From Apostichopus japonicus (lineage: Eukaryota; Echinodermata; Holothuroidea; Aspidochirotida; Stichopodidae), in NCBI RefSeq assembly GCF_037975245.1, contig NC_092562.1, positions 25,231,054 through 25,295,053 on the forward strand: DNA of 64,000 bases, in the 5' to 3' direction. The notes under the pieces were generated by a model. It saw only the letters and a program-made list of their open reading frames with translations, was not told where the DNA came from and did not search any database. This document shows, one piece after another, positions 46,201-57,009 of this stretch. The translations under genes were made by a program, and so were the position numbers. Position 1 is the stretch's first letter. Every line of letters begins with the position of its first letter.

Positions 46201-49200
46201 GGGATCTTTGCATTTGTCATGGTTATGAGATTGTTGGTTCTCCCAGGGAGATTCTAGAAGGTGCTCCCTGGTTCTACAGCATAATGTCCACTGTTAATTT
46301 TGCTAGGACAGCAAACTATGGAACAATAACTCTGCTTGGTTATTTTGGGGTTAAAGAAACTTGACACAATCAATGGGGAGGTTGAAAAGAGGAGAACAAT
46401 GGAAATATAACTTTGCTTGTTAATTAGGCTCATAAGCTAACAGAAACTGGATCCCATCTGTGGGAAGGTTGTAAGACAGTGAGCTTTGGAACATTAGCTT
46501 TGCTAGGTTTATATAAAGCTAATAGAATACAGATCCCGTCTGTGGGGAGGTTGCAAGACAGAAAGCTTTGGAACATTAGCTTTGCTTGATTAAAATAAAG
46601 CTAACAGAAAATGGATCCAGCTGTGGGAAGGTTGTAAGACAGTGAGCTTTGGAATATTAGCTTTGCTTGGTTTAAATAAAGCTAACAACAACTGGTTACC
46701 ATCTGCTGCAACACAACACAGTAACTACAATGTTAATACAAGTAAACAAATCATTCAGATACTAACCGGTATGGCATCCTGATGTTTATACCAATTATCT
46801 AACAAAGAGCCGAACTCTATAACCAGCTCATTGCATGAAAATTACGTGACCACATCGCTGCTCTTTTACAGAGCCTTTAAACATGCATCTTCGTGAACAC
46901 GGCAGGGGATCTGGAGATAACACTAGCAGATTCGTTTTTTTAATTTTTTTTTTAAAGAAAACAAAACTACGTAAGAATGATTCGCTCTTACTCACCTCTT
47001 TAAATGTTTGTTCTGTTTCATCACCCCTTAAACCTCTCATCTCCAGGGTCTTTTCTCGGTGTGGGTTGGTGATAATGGTATCGTTGCTAAATGAGGGCAG
47101 TCTTGATAAACTGCGAGAAACACTGACTGCATCGGCGCCTTTGAATAGGTTTACTATGAAATACACCTAGTGGAAAAGCAAAATTGTGATGAATCTGGAT
47201 GACCAGAGGAAATTCAGGATCATTTCCATCGTTTACTATCACCAGTAGCAAATGACTGTGGCTGGTTTGGGTAATTTTTGAACTTGCATCTTTCAAAATT
47301 TTGTTTTTGATTTTAGATTGCAAGAGTTAGCAGAAGGGATCTATCTTTTTACATGATGGATGCAAAGCAACATGATTTAAATTCAATAACATAAATTATC
47401 TTAGTTTGGTTGTGCAAAGTAACAAAAGGAACAGCTTTGTAATCCACAAATGATCATGGAATAAGTTCTGCCTTAAATCGGGCGTTTGGCGTATCTGTGA
47501 GTTAATATCTGCCAGCAATGGAGCTGCCATGGTTGTACTAACCTTTTTTTATAGATTTATATGCATACTGACAAGAAATATTACTTTTTGGTGTATATTA
47601 ACTTCACAGTTGCTTATGTCAATGTTCTCTTCTAGGTCCTTTCAATTCTTTCACTTCATACCAAATACGGGGCTGGTTTACAGGTATAAATTGATGATCA
47701 ACTTCATACATCGGGAGAAAAGCATGCTGTCTATCTTCAGAAATGTCAGTTTGCCTTTAGATACATTGGTCGGTAGAATTAGGAGGAGAGCAAAAAAAAG
47801 AGGGTAGCAGCCCATTATAGATGAGAGAACATGATCGCTTTATAAATATTGCTTTCCTAGTTGCAAGATGATTACTGTAGACCTAGTTTAAGCTGCTGAT
47901 ATGACAATCATTGCAGATCTTGTCTAGTATGTAAACTTGTCTCACTTTTCTCCTTAATTCCTTTAGTCATACTCCTTTCATCTCAAGAATGATCCCCTAT
48001 AGGGAAGAAGTCTTCAAAACTTGACGAGATAGTTACCATGTACAGAGCAGCCAGGGCTCCGAGAACCCAGCCCGCGATGACGTCAATCCAGTGGGCTTCG
48101 TGGTAGACCACTCTCTCAAGACCTACCATGTACGGGATGGAAAATACGACCAGGCAAAATAGAGGGTGCACTAATCTCACCGTCTTCAATGGTTGTAACA
48201 TCGTGGTCAAGTACAGCTGGAAGAATGGTATCATGGAGAAAGAGAAACAGAACATAGATATTGGGCATGTTGTGATTCTACAAACTAGCATAAAATCTTG
48301 GCACTTGGAGAAATGGACATATATTTATACACTTGTATCAAATGAAACCATGGTGTATGGCACTATTATGACTTTTGTGATCAGGAGGTAGTGTAATAGG
48401 GGAAAAAATTAATATCACATGTAGCATAAAACAGGTTACATGTACATGTGATATCTTTCTTAGAATTCTTACAATTTGTTTATATCAAATATGAATATCA
48501 GGAAATTTTAATCCGTGCAAGTTTAATAACACTTCTGAGACTATACTGTTTTTTCATCATGTCTATGTACTCAAATAAACAGAAATGTTTGATTTTTTAC
48601 TTTATACTACCCAACAGGGGTACCGAATTCAAGGTCAGTGACCCGGCCATGCAAGACATTGTCAACAGCGCCTACTTTTTCAAATTGTCTATTTCCGTAA
48701 GTATATATGTTATATGAATAAAAAAAATGGAGCCCGTCTGACCCTCTATAACTTCAGCCTCCACCTTCACATAATGTGTTGTATTTTTCACTTACTTACC
48801 CATCAATGTAGTGTGTTTTGATGTTTTACTTGCCACTACATACCAAGTATTTCATGTTACATTTACCCCTATACAGATGCAGTGTACGCTAAAGGTGTAC
48901 TTACCCCAACATACAATGATGAATACATTGAGAGAGCTGCATTCGTACTGGGTAATGACTCCCTGCAATGATGAAATTTAAACATATTTCAACAACGGTA
49001 AATTTTACTTTTAAATTACGATCATGGCAGTTGGTAATTTGACATCACATACAAAGTCGTAAGCTGATGCAGAAGAACATAATTAAGGCTTACTGAACAC
49101 ATCGTTATAGGACAAGAATAAATTAATCCAAAATGCAGGTCTGTGGGTAGTACCATTTAACTTTGCAAACAAAAATGTAAGAAAAGCACTGCGAGTTCTG

Positions 49201-52200
49201 TGGAAGCTAAATTGCTTGAAGTTGAAGTTTCTATGGAAATTTCAATAATATGCCGTTAAATAGTAGATCTGGTATGCAAATATAATAGATTGGAAACTAT
49301 GTTTGTATGACCTAGTCAAAATTCCAGTCCTGAAGATTCAAATGTTTTCTCCACTCGATTTAAATAGTTCAGAATGACAACAAAAAACACTGTTTCTACA
49401 AAGCAATGCTTAAGCATCTGTGATTATGAACAAAAACATTTCTGCTAATTAATTAAGAAAGAATACGGCATTTACCTATCAATAATCATAAATATTTGAA
49501 TATAGATCAATACTTGGCAGTTTATTTAATATTGCAACATATTTTGGGATGCACACGAAAGCTTTCACTTTTTTCTCACAGATTATATTAGGAGATATTC
49601 AATAACATTTCGAATGTCAATAGATATTTACAATACAGGTAGTCACTTTTTTGTTATTGTTAAGATATATATTTTCTTTATTAATTTTCCTTAAAAATTT
49701 ATCGATAAATTTAGAGATAAACTCTTTCAGAATTTGGTAGTCAGGAACCAATTTAACCTCAAACTTACACCCGATCAGCAAAATTCAATTTTTATCTTTA
49801 CAGTATTGTCACTGATTGTTGAGGGAAAGGTTTCCTAGTGACATTTTGCTAATGTTGCTGTTGAGAAACTTGTCTATGACTTTCTTTTGCATTTAGATAC
49901 TGAAATAAATCATTGTTCTGTTGACAAGGAAACTCATTTAAAATACTGCAGGTTTGATTAAAAAAAAAATTTAACGTGTGATAACAATAAGAAAAATATT
50001 CCGTTTGATTCTGGTTTCCATCTCTATATTTTTTATTAGTATTATATTTGTTTTGACATGTTTACCAAACCAGTTTTACAGGCTATTAGTATTTATATGG
50101 CTACAAGTATAATATATTGACTACTCTTTAAAATGCAAAGGTCAAGTTTTGTCAGCAATTAAAGAGCTAGAATCATGAGTGTTGTCCAATCATTTATCAG
50201 TCCAATTTTCAGCTGCATTTCAGAAAACACCTAGGGGGCCATATAATTCCTGTAGACTTTTTTAGAGCAATAATTTTTACATGGGGTGGGTGCAACAAGA
50301 GGGCTGGCACTTTCTACGAGATCGACTGAACATTGATTTGATTTCGTTCCCCCCTCCCTCCACCCCCCCCACATCTCCCCAATCTCAAGTCTGTTTGGAT
50401 GCTCAATGCAGAGTACAGCACCTCACTTTAATGCAGTGGCGGGGCTAGGGGTATTGGTCAGGGGGGGCAAGAATGGTCTGTAGGGGCGCTTTCGACACTA
50501 TCTAAGAGTCGCCTCACCACAGGTTGGTGCGGAGCGTACAGTATTTTTTTGAGTAAAGATACTCCTAGAATGCCAGAAATTCCCCTTTCCGGGCCTTGCT
50601 AATTTGTGACAAAAATGTTGATAGGTAGATGAGAGCACAACAAAAAAGTCAATAATCACGAATAAGTAAAAAGTGGTAAAAAGCTGAAAAGGGCGCCAGC
50701 AGTCCATTTGAGTCCGTCAGGGGGGTATCCGCCCCCCTGTCTGTATGGACGCTCCACCACTGCTCTAATGCTTCAAATCAGATCAAAATTTAGCAGATCG
50801 ATCTAGAAAGCCTTCAGAGACCTGACTAACTTCAATCTGATCCTCCTTATATACATATTTTCAGAACAATTCTTTGTAATCTTGGATTCTGCGTATCGTC
50901 CCAGTGAGTGCATCTAAACAAAATTCTAGCTAGAATACCAACATAAGAATCTGACTCATTTTACCTGATGCCATCTTCCTCACAGGTCAACTGTACCAGG
51001 GAATGAGGGTCTGTACAGGTTACAGGACCATCACAGGTGTCAAAGTAGTGAGGCTTAGGTCGGCCAAGAACCAACTGGCCAAACCGGACGAGGATTAACA
51101 AGATGAAAGCACCCAAAGAAAACAAACCTGTAAGACACAAAAGAAATGACTTCTGCAAAATTGTAACATATACATTAGTAGTGGGGAGACAGGTAAGTGA
51201 GGAGTATTGACTGGGTCCTAAGTGAACCCCATGACCAGACATGCTGGTTATCGTTCAGTGGTGCACGTCGAACCCCATGACCAGAAATGCTGGTTATCGT
51301 TCAGTGGTGCACATCAACGTGAACCCCATGACCAGACTACCTGGTTATCGTTCAGTGGTGCACATCAACATGAACCCCATGACCAGACATGCATGCAAGT
51401 TACGACTATATTTGATGCACATATATATATAGAAGATGCAGAACTGCATCTGGCCACAAACGATGTGAGCAAACATGTTGATACAGTGACGTTGATACAG
51501 TGACGTTGTCCATGACAATATAAATTGCATGATCATGCAGAGGTGAATACACATCGTCATGCATGCATGACCAGACACTTGGACACACAGACACAATTCA
51601 TATCCGGCAGACTTTTAAAATGAACACTCTTCGAACATGATATGGCTACACAGTATCTAGCAAATGTAAGGCCATGAATTACATATATTGTAAGCGAAGG
51701 TTGCCTTAGATTTTGCCTAATTAGCTACTTTTAGAGGCCACCTTTCCCTTGAGCTCCTAGAGACAATGTATTTCTAGGGTATGTAGTTTATAGCATGTGC
51801 ATTTTATCTTTGTTGTGGAGAGACCTTGTCCATTACCGTTGTGTACAAAAAATAACCTATGTACACATGTCACTGAACTTTCTAACATGTATACTAGATG
51901 CCAAGCTGGTCGCTTCACTGTATGATTCATTCTATCCCATGCATTAAACCCGAAAACAGTTTGTCAACGATCAGGGGCGTTACCCCAAACCTCAATACCA
52001 ATACACTGTACATGTATATCATATGAATATGAATATATATGAATATGACCTTCCATCTAGTCTCCGGCATAACCAATGTTTAACACATTTTGCTATAACC
52101 GCTGCTGTGTTCCCAATATAACGATTCACTGATATGTATTGATTATTGCCCCAATGCTGTTAAAGTACACAGGTACGTCATACAATTTATAAAGTAAACT

Positions 52201-55200
52201 CCACAGAGCTATGGAGAGCTTCAATTAGTATCTTGTGGCTGGCTATTATTAATGGTAAACAGTGTTTTAGCATAGTACAGTTCTCTCAGAATATTTGTGG
52301 GTATTTTTTCTCTCTCTCAGGAAGGGACATATTGCATGAACAAAAGCAAAGATGGCAATAGCTGTTTGATTTTAACCATAAACATCCCTTTTTTCACTAA
52401 TATAAAAACTGTTGTTTGAGGTTTGGGAGAAACTTATATAACTCACAGGCTGTGCCGACAAATGGCAAATTGAACCTTTAAGAGGGCTGTGTACAGTATG
52501 CATACAGTAAGTTTACGATGGTTGCATGAGACGACTTCCTCTAAACTTGCAGTAAAAACTTCATACATAATCTCAGTATCTAGACTAAGATGCCATACAG
52601 ACAGCTTTCTTCTTGCATAGCTAGCACACAAAACGATTGGTACTCTAAACTTGGCACATTGTCAAGTCCAAACTAAAGGGTAATAAAATATATATACTTG
52701 ATCAGATGAAATTTGTGGGACACAAAATTTGTTCTGTATTGGAATTACAGTTTAATGATTCCATTTAAGTCATGGATCCAGCTAACTGGAAACTATCACA
52801 TCTCTGTAGTACTGAAGGGTATTGATAAAAAAACAATACAAACTTAGCTATTAAATTTGTGGGACAAAAACTTTCTGCATTGGACTACTAAAACAGTGTA
52901 AGACCTGCAGCTTAATTATGAAGAGCAACCAATCAGTTTTATAATCACATATATTTCTCGTTTAGACTGTGGTCCATTACATCCAAATATGTATATATAT
53001 TAAATGGTTTTGTAAGAATGGCACAAAGTTACCACCAGCCACAATTTAAAGTAAAAAGTATCACAGGTAATTTTATCCTAATATTATCCTATTTCGGTTG
53101 GCAATCAGATCTCTTCTTTTTAAATGAACATTTGATTACTATGCTGCAGTCATCAAATTTTAATATTTATAAAATGAGAAATTTCATAACAAAACTGCTG
53201 CACACCTGCAACCCCCCCAAAACCTTTTTTTTAGTGAAATTGATTGTTGGTCACTAAATACACTATATATGAGAAAACTATTCTATGATTGAAAAATTAG
53301 GGGAAAATATTGATTTTTTTTTGTCCAAGACTGTATGCATCTTTCCTCGATTAAGTGGAGAAGAGAGAATATTCATTGAGCTGTGAACTTTGGACTTTTT
53401 CTACTGGCACTGGAATTGCCTTAGCATCGGATAAGATCTCTCCCCTCATCAGTTATCCAGCATCTCTGTAAACATTACAAAGTGTTATAATGGCTTCTAA
53501 AAGACAAATTACTTTTGATGAAGGATGCAAATGCATGGAACTAATTTGTAGAAGTATCTGTGAGGAAAACAAGGAGGCCTGTACTGGTCTGATATATGCC
53601 ATTGAATGGATAGCAACTGTTTTTATGTCCACCTTTAATAAGAACATCAAAGGCTGAAAGTTGCTGCAATTGTTTTTGCTTTCTTAAGCTATTGCTTTCC
53701 TTAGGCATTTCCAGCTATGGTGCAGCTAGATCACGGGGGGGGGGGGGGGGGGGGGGAGGAGGCAAAGCAGAGGTGACACTTTTCGGGAAGAGGATGGGGG
53801 GGGGGGGGGAAGAGGTAAGTGGGAAAAAAGAAGCGATACTAAAGAGATAACATATGCAACAGGAAATAATTTAGTACTGAGATTTCTCATAATTTCAATT
53901 TGTCTTATTTATCTTTCATGGGCATAAACAAAAGAAAGCCTGCTACAGGTATACAGTACAGTACATGTTTACACTTGTGTAGCAATTTAGTTTTATCCTA
54001 GTTTATTATATAGTCATATGCTATATCTTTTTAATCTATACCGGTTAAATTAATTGGGGGGGTGGTGGAGGGCTCCATCACTAATCAGCATTAAAATCAC
54101 AATTTCTGTCTCTATATAGTCTACTATGCTATTTGAGGACATAGCTTATACCACTTTATTCCATTCTTTCAAAATATTCAAGCATACACTTTATTCCATT
54201 CTTTCATGATATTCAAATTTACTGACGCCATACATCAAACATGACGCGAGACAGATGCATCTGTTGCTTACAAATGTCGCAGCTATAGAGACAATTTGTT
54301 GGCTGCCAAAGAAAATGTAAAAAAGTCGTTAAAAATAAGAAGAAAATAAATAAAGAAGAATTACTTCAAGGCTGGAATTATGTGGTATTATATATCTTTT
54401 ATATGATTTGCATGAAAGTTACTAAAACCTTGAAATGGTTGCTATGGCAATTAACAAAACCTTGGTGACGTTTGATTTGGTGTAATCATTTCATCCGTCT
54501 GCCATTATAGAAAGATATGACAATTTACAGTTTCAAATCACCTTGACTTAGAACGAATATTTATCTTAGCAAGCAGGGAAAAAATGAAGGCAAAGATAGA
54601 AAATCATTTTTTCTTTTGCCACTGTTTGACCTGGAGAGAGCAAACTTGACCTATATACAGTTGTTCTTCTTTTCAGCCTTCCATTTACTCATTTACTGTC
54701 AAACTAAAAACAAAAACAACCAAAGCGTATTGACAATATTAAGAAACTGCCATTTATGGAAGCAAATTAAGTCCTTCTTTCGAGCCAAAAAAAGAATCAA
54801 AATGTGTATGAAAAGCAAATGCCAAGTCTGCAAAAGAAGCCAAACTAGAGCTCTCTACATCAAACAAATTAATGTCCATGTTAATCAGGTCAACCTTTAA
54901 TACTGAACTGTTAGGTAAAATCAACCATGTACTGGATAATCTAGAACACCTACTCTACTCTATCATAATGGCACACTGTCATTGTGGCCCTTCATGTTAA
55001 CCATCACAGGTCTATCCTTAGAAACACCAACCACCCTGAAGCCATGTCCAACGACAATTCCAGAAAAAAGGTACGTGTGTGTGTTTTATAAATGTAAGTT
55101 TCTCAAGTTTCTCACCAATATACCGCACACTCCTCCTTAAAAGCGGATGAAATCGGAGTCTACAGACTCGAATCTCCTTCTCGTGAATATCATCGTGTCT

Positions 55201-56867
55201 CCCTCCCTGAAGAAGATAGATGGCCAAGATTGCCTCCCCAAACAGAATCTGCCAATCAGAGAAAGATTCAAACCATAAAATTAACATATATGCAAATTAT
55301 AACAATGAGTGTACAGATAAACCTTGATCCATATTTATAGTTTCACATGGTATGCATCATATCGACATATAGGAGACTACAGTACTTAATCCTTCGAGCA
55401 TAAATTTCCGAAGGCCACTTGGCCAGGAGGATTCTAAAAATCACATTTGGAGCGCTGCAGAAAGTGTGTCAATGTGCCACATCTGGCCTAGTGGATAACA
55501 TATATGAAGTTTCTCGATTGTTTGAAGGCTCAATTCATACTGGTTCTGCAGATCTTAGCTCTTGTCACTAGAACTTTATCCAGAAGATCAGTAAATATCA
55601 CATCACCTTGATCTGCTTCCATTGAATCACAACTAATCTGGGCTTTAAGAATTAAGCAATGGACATTGCATTTTAAAAGTTGAAGTTGGACTATTAATAC
55701 TTCCTGTAATCATATTTAAACCTGTTTTGTTTTGTTCATCTCAGACAAATTATGTCTGCAGAGATTTTGAATGTTCACAATATGCGACTAATTACTTTAA
55801 CATTATTCATTTTTAACATTATTCATTATTCATTATTCATAACATTATTCATTTATTACTTTAACATTATTCATTAACATTAACATTTTGATCAAATTTG
55901 TCAAGTACACTGGGTTAAATCAAAGGACAGTATGACACCTCCCACAAGAGATTTGCTTACTGACACCATAGTGTCCCATTCCACTTTTCAGCCGCTAATT
56001 GAGAGTTTAAGCTGCAAACATAAACAAAGCTGTTTAGTTGTTTACCATCCTTCTACTTCTACTTGTTTGCACAAAACCTGTAAAACAGCCTTAATGGTTT
56101 AATCAACTTAAAACCTATAAAAGCTACCCTAAATAAGCTTAACTTAATACTGTTGATGCGATAGACTAAATTAAACGCAAATGTTTGATCAGAAACTGGA
56201 ATTCCGTCCTGCATACAGACAACAATCCTTGCACTTACCTCGCAATAATTACAAACCAAGATTTTACTGTATGTCTAGCGATAAGTTCACTCAATTATCC
56301 TTGATTGGACTTTTGTAGGATATATACATATGTCACACATACATAGGCTATTTTTGATTTTGCATGCAAGCAAAATTGGATTGTTATTAACTTAGTTTAG
56401 TTTTAAAAAGCAACTACAGTAACACATTTTGTTTAACATTGCTTCCAATAAAACATATCACCCCAGCCCCACCCCCCCCCCTGTCTGTTAGCTTTACTGA
56501 AGGAATGAATATCCTATGAAGTAAGTACTGTTCATTTTAAACATGCATGATGGCAGCCCACAGTTTTGGACAAATTTTACCAGTGAATAAATGAAATACA
56601 TACCACGATTGTAGGTAAGGCAAATCCAAGTACATAAACAATGGTATCCGGCAGGAGGCCATCGTCTGGGTCTTTAGGGTAACTATAGTAAACCTGATCT
56701 TGGCAAGGGATGTAGATTTGACTTGTGCGGAAAACGTCCGTTTTGTCCCAAAAAGTCATAAAGTACCACAGGAGGGCAAGTCCGGCCAAAAGCAGAAAAT
56801 CCAAAGTAAGGACACAGGGGATTAAAAAGTTATTGTTTTTGAATTGTTCTCTTCTCTTTCGTAACAT
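43108..56867 (-). CDS. PLPPR-like lipid phosphate phosphatase-related membrane protein
   Basis: Minus-strand exons 56867-56604, 55248-55116, 51127-50965, 48962-48905, 48216-48037, 47166-46996 join in one frame (323 codons), with a likely C-terminal exon at 43280-43108 reached through an unidentified link. LPP/PLPPR proteins have six transmembrane helices and three motifs on the non-cytosolic face. Seen here: TM1 at aa ~14-38 and TM2 at aa ~75-100; C1 region VRFGQLVLGRPKPHYFDTC (R155, P156; no Lys at the usual place); C2 PSTNA (aa 191-195) instead of PSGHA; C3 ERVVYHEAHWIDVIAGW (R241, H248, D251). The C2 His that serves as acid/base is Asn, so phosphatase activity is unlikely. This resembles PLPPR (plasticity-related) proteins, which also lack key catalytic residues. 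The C-terminal tail is cytosolic and charged. No symbol is assigned because PLPPR1-5 cannot be told apart. Confidence 0.8.
43541..43715. repeat. ~58-bp tandem repeat, three units
   Basis: TCAGTTAGTATTATCTAAAC recurs at about 43541, 43595 and 43648, followed by CTTATGATTGGAGTTACGGT and CTGCCGCC. A fourth partial start lies at about 43700. Confidence 0.85.
45345..45445. repeat. ~46-bp duplication
   Basis: AGCTGAGGTTTAYCAGTTAA and GTGACTGGAATATATAGTCT occur twice in a row. Intronic to the PLPPR-like gene if the C-terminal exon is right. Confidence 0.8.
45829..45900 (+). repeat. possible tRNA-derived SINE head
   Basis: GGCTAGCCCAGTTGGCCAC resembles an A box and CTGGTTCAAGTCTCATT a B box, 45 bases apart, as in a tRNA-like RNA polymerase III promoter. 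The cloverleaf does not close cleanly, so it is not called a tRNA. Confidence 0.35.
46370..46695. repeat. ~93-bp tandem repeat, four divergent units
   Basis: Units share GGGAGGTTG.AAGACAG, GAGCTTTGGAACATTAGCTT and AAAGCTAACAGAAA. Period about 90-95 bp, immediately 3' of the exon ending at 46996. Confidence 0.75.
46996..47166 (-). CDS. PLPPR-like gene, exon 6 (end of TM6 and cytosolic tail)
   Basis: Encodes VYFIVNLFKGADAVSVSRSL and on to QTFKE: the end of the last membrane segment, then a Ser/Arg/Glu-rich cytosolic stretch. Acceptor TTTTCCACTAG, donor GTGAGT. 57 codons, phase 0 on both sides. Confidence 0.75.
48037..48216 (-). CDS. PLPPR-like gene, exon 5 (motif C3)
   Basis: Encodes 60 residues from LYLTTMLQPLKTVRL through FCLVVFSIPYMVGLERVVYH (membrane segment then motif C3) to EAHWIDVIAGWVLGALAALY and M. 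Arg, His and Asp of C3 are kept, though the residue before the His is Ala. Acceptor ACCATTCTTCCAG, donor GTAACT. Confidence 0.8.
48905..48962 (-). CDS. PLPPR-like gene, exon 4 (altered motif C2)
   Basis: A 58-base exon encoding (R)ESLPSTNAALSMYSSLYVG. It completes the Arg codon split from exon 3. In active LPPs this stretch is SFPSGHASFSMY-like; here Gly-His is Thr-Asn. Acceptor CATCATTGCAG, donor GTAAGT, both strong. Confidence 0.8.
48963..50433. other. intron between exons 3 and 4 of the PLPPR-like gene, proximal part
   Basis: AT-rich, no tandem repeat or second gene seen; it ends at the MITE target site (50426-50433). Confidence 0.5.
50434..50762. mobile_element. hAT-type MITE with 8-bp target duplication
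   Basis: Left end CAGTGGCGGGGCTAGGGG, right end (reverse complement) CAGTGGTGGAGCGTCCATAC: terminal inverted repeat CAGTGGYGGRGC. Flanks CTTTAATG (50426-50433) and CTCTAATG (50763-50770) form an 8-bp duplication with one mismatch, the length typical of hAT transposons. No transposase; 329 bp. Confidence 0.8.
50965..51127 (-). CDS. PLPPR-like gene, exon 3 (TM3 and motif C1)
   Basis: Encodes LFSLGAFILLILVRFGQLVL then GRPKPHYFDTC, a Cys-containing loop, and EEDGI(R). Motif C1 normally reads K-x6-RP; RP is present but the Lys position is Phe (Arg one residue earlier). Acceptor CTTACAG, donor GTAAAA. Phase 1 in, 2 out. Confidence 0.8.
51226..51390. repeat. ~54-bp minisatellite, four units
   Basis: GAACCCCATGACCAGACATG followed by CTGGTTATCGTTCAGTGGTG recurs at about 51226, 51270, 51320 and 51372; spacing varies (44-54). 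It lies just upstream of exon 3 (minus strand), in the intron. Confidence 0.85.
55116..55248 (-). CDS. PLPPR-like gene, exon 2 (TM2 end and cytosolic loop)
   Basis: Encodes ILFGEAILAIYLLQGGRHDD and on through the basic loop CRLRFHPLLRRSVRYI, ending with one base of a Gly codon. The GE in the second membrane segment is typical of LPPs (TGE/IGE). Acceptor CTGATTGGCAG, donor GTGAGA. Confidence 0.8.
55780..55890. repeat. ATTATTCATTA simple repeat
   Basis: Short repeats of TTAACATTATTCAT and ATTCATT within intron 1 of the PLPPR-like gene. Confidence 0.75.
56604..56867 (-). CDS. PLPPR-like gene, exon 1 coding part (start, TM1, first loop)
   Basis: The ATG at 56867 starts MLRKRREQFKNNNFLIPCVL; a frame stop lies about 100 bases upstream with no other ATG between, fixing this start unless an upstream exon adds one. 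TM1 covers FLIPCVLTLDFLLLAGLALL. The first loop has Cys and acidic residues. Donor GTATGT after IV. Confidence 0.75.
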
Positions 56868-57009
56868 TTTGAGTCGTTCTTCTTTCCCCGAGCCTCTTCT
56901 CAGCGTCGCTTTATCTGGGTGGAATGGATTGATCAGGTGGATGGATCTGTGGTACAGTACGACTCAGATAATTGGTGACAGCTTTGGTTTCACGCAATTA
57001 GTATAGCCT

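Noticed and set aside
48128-48391. Plus-strand frame over PLPPR-like exon 5
   Set aside because: Antisense to an exon with clear LPP motifs.
51222-51503. Plus-strand frame with repeated NPMTR/HDQ units
   Set aside because: Driven by the 54-bp minisatellite in an intron.
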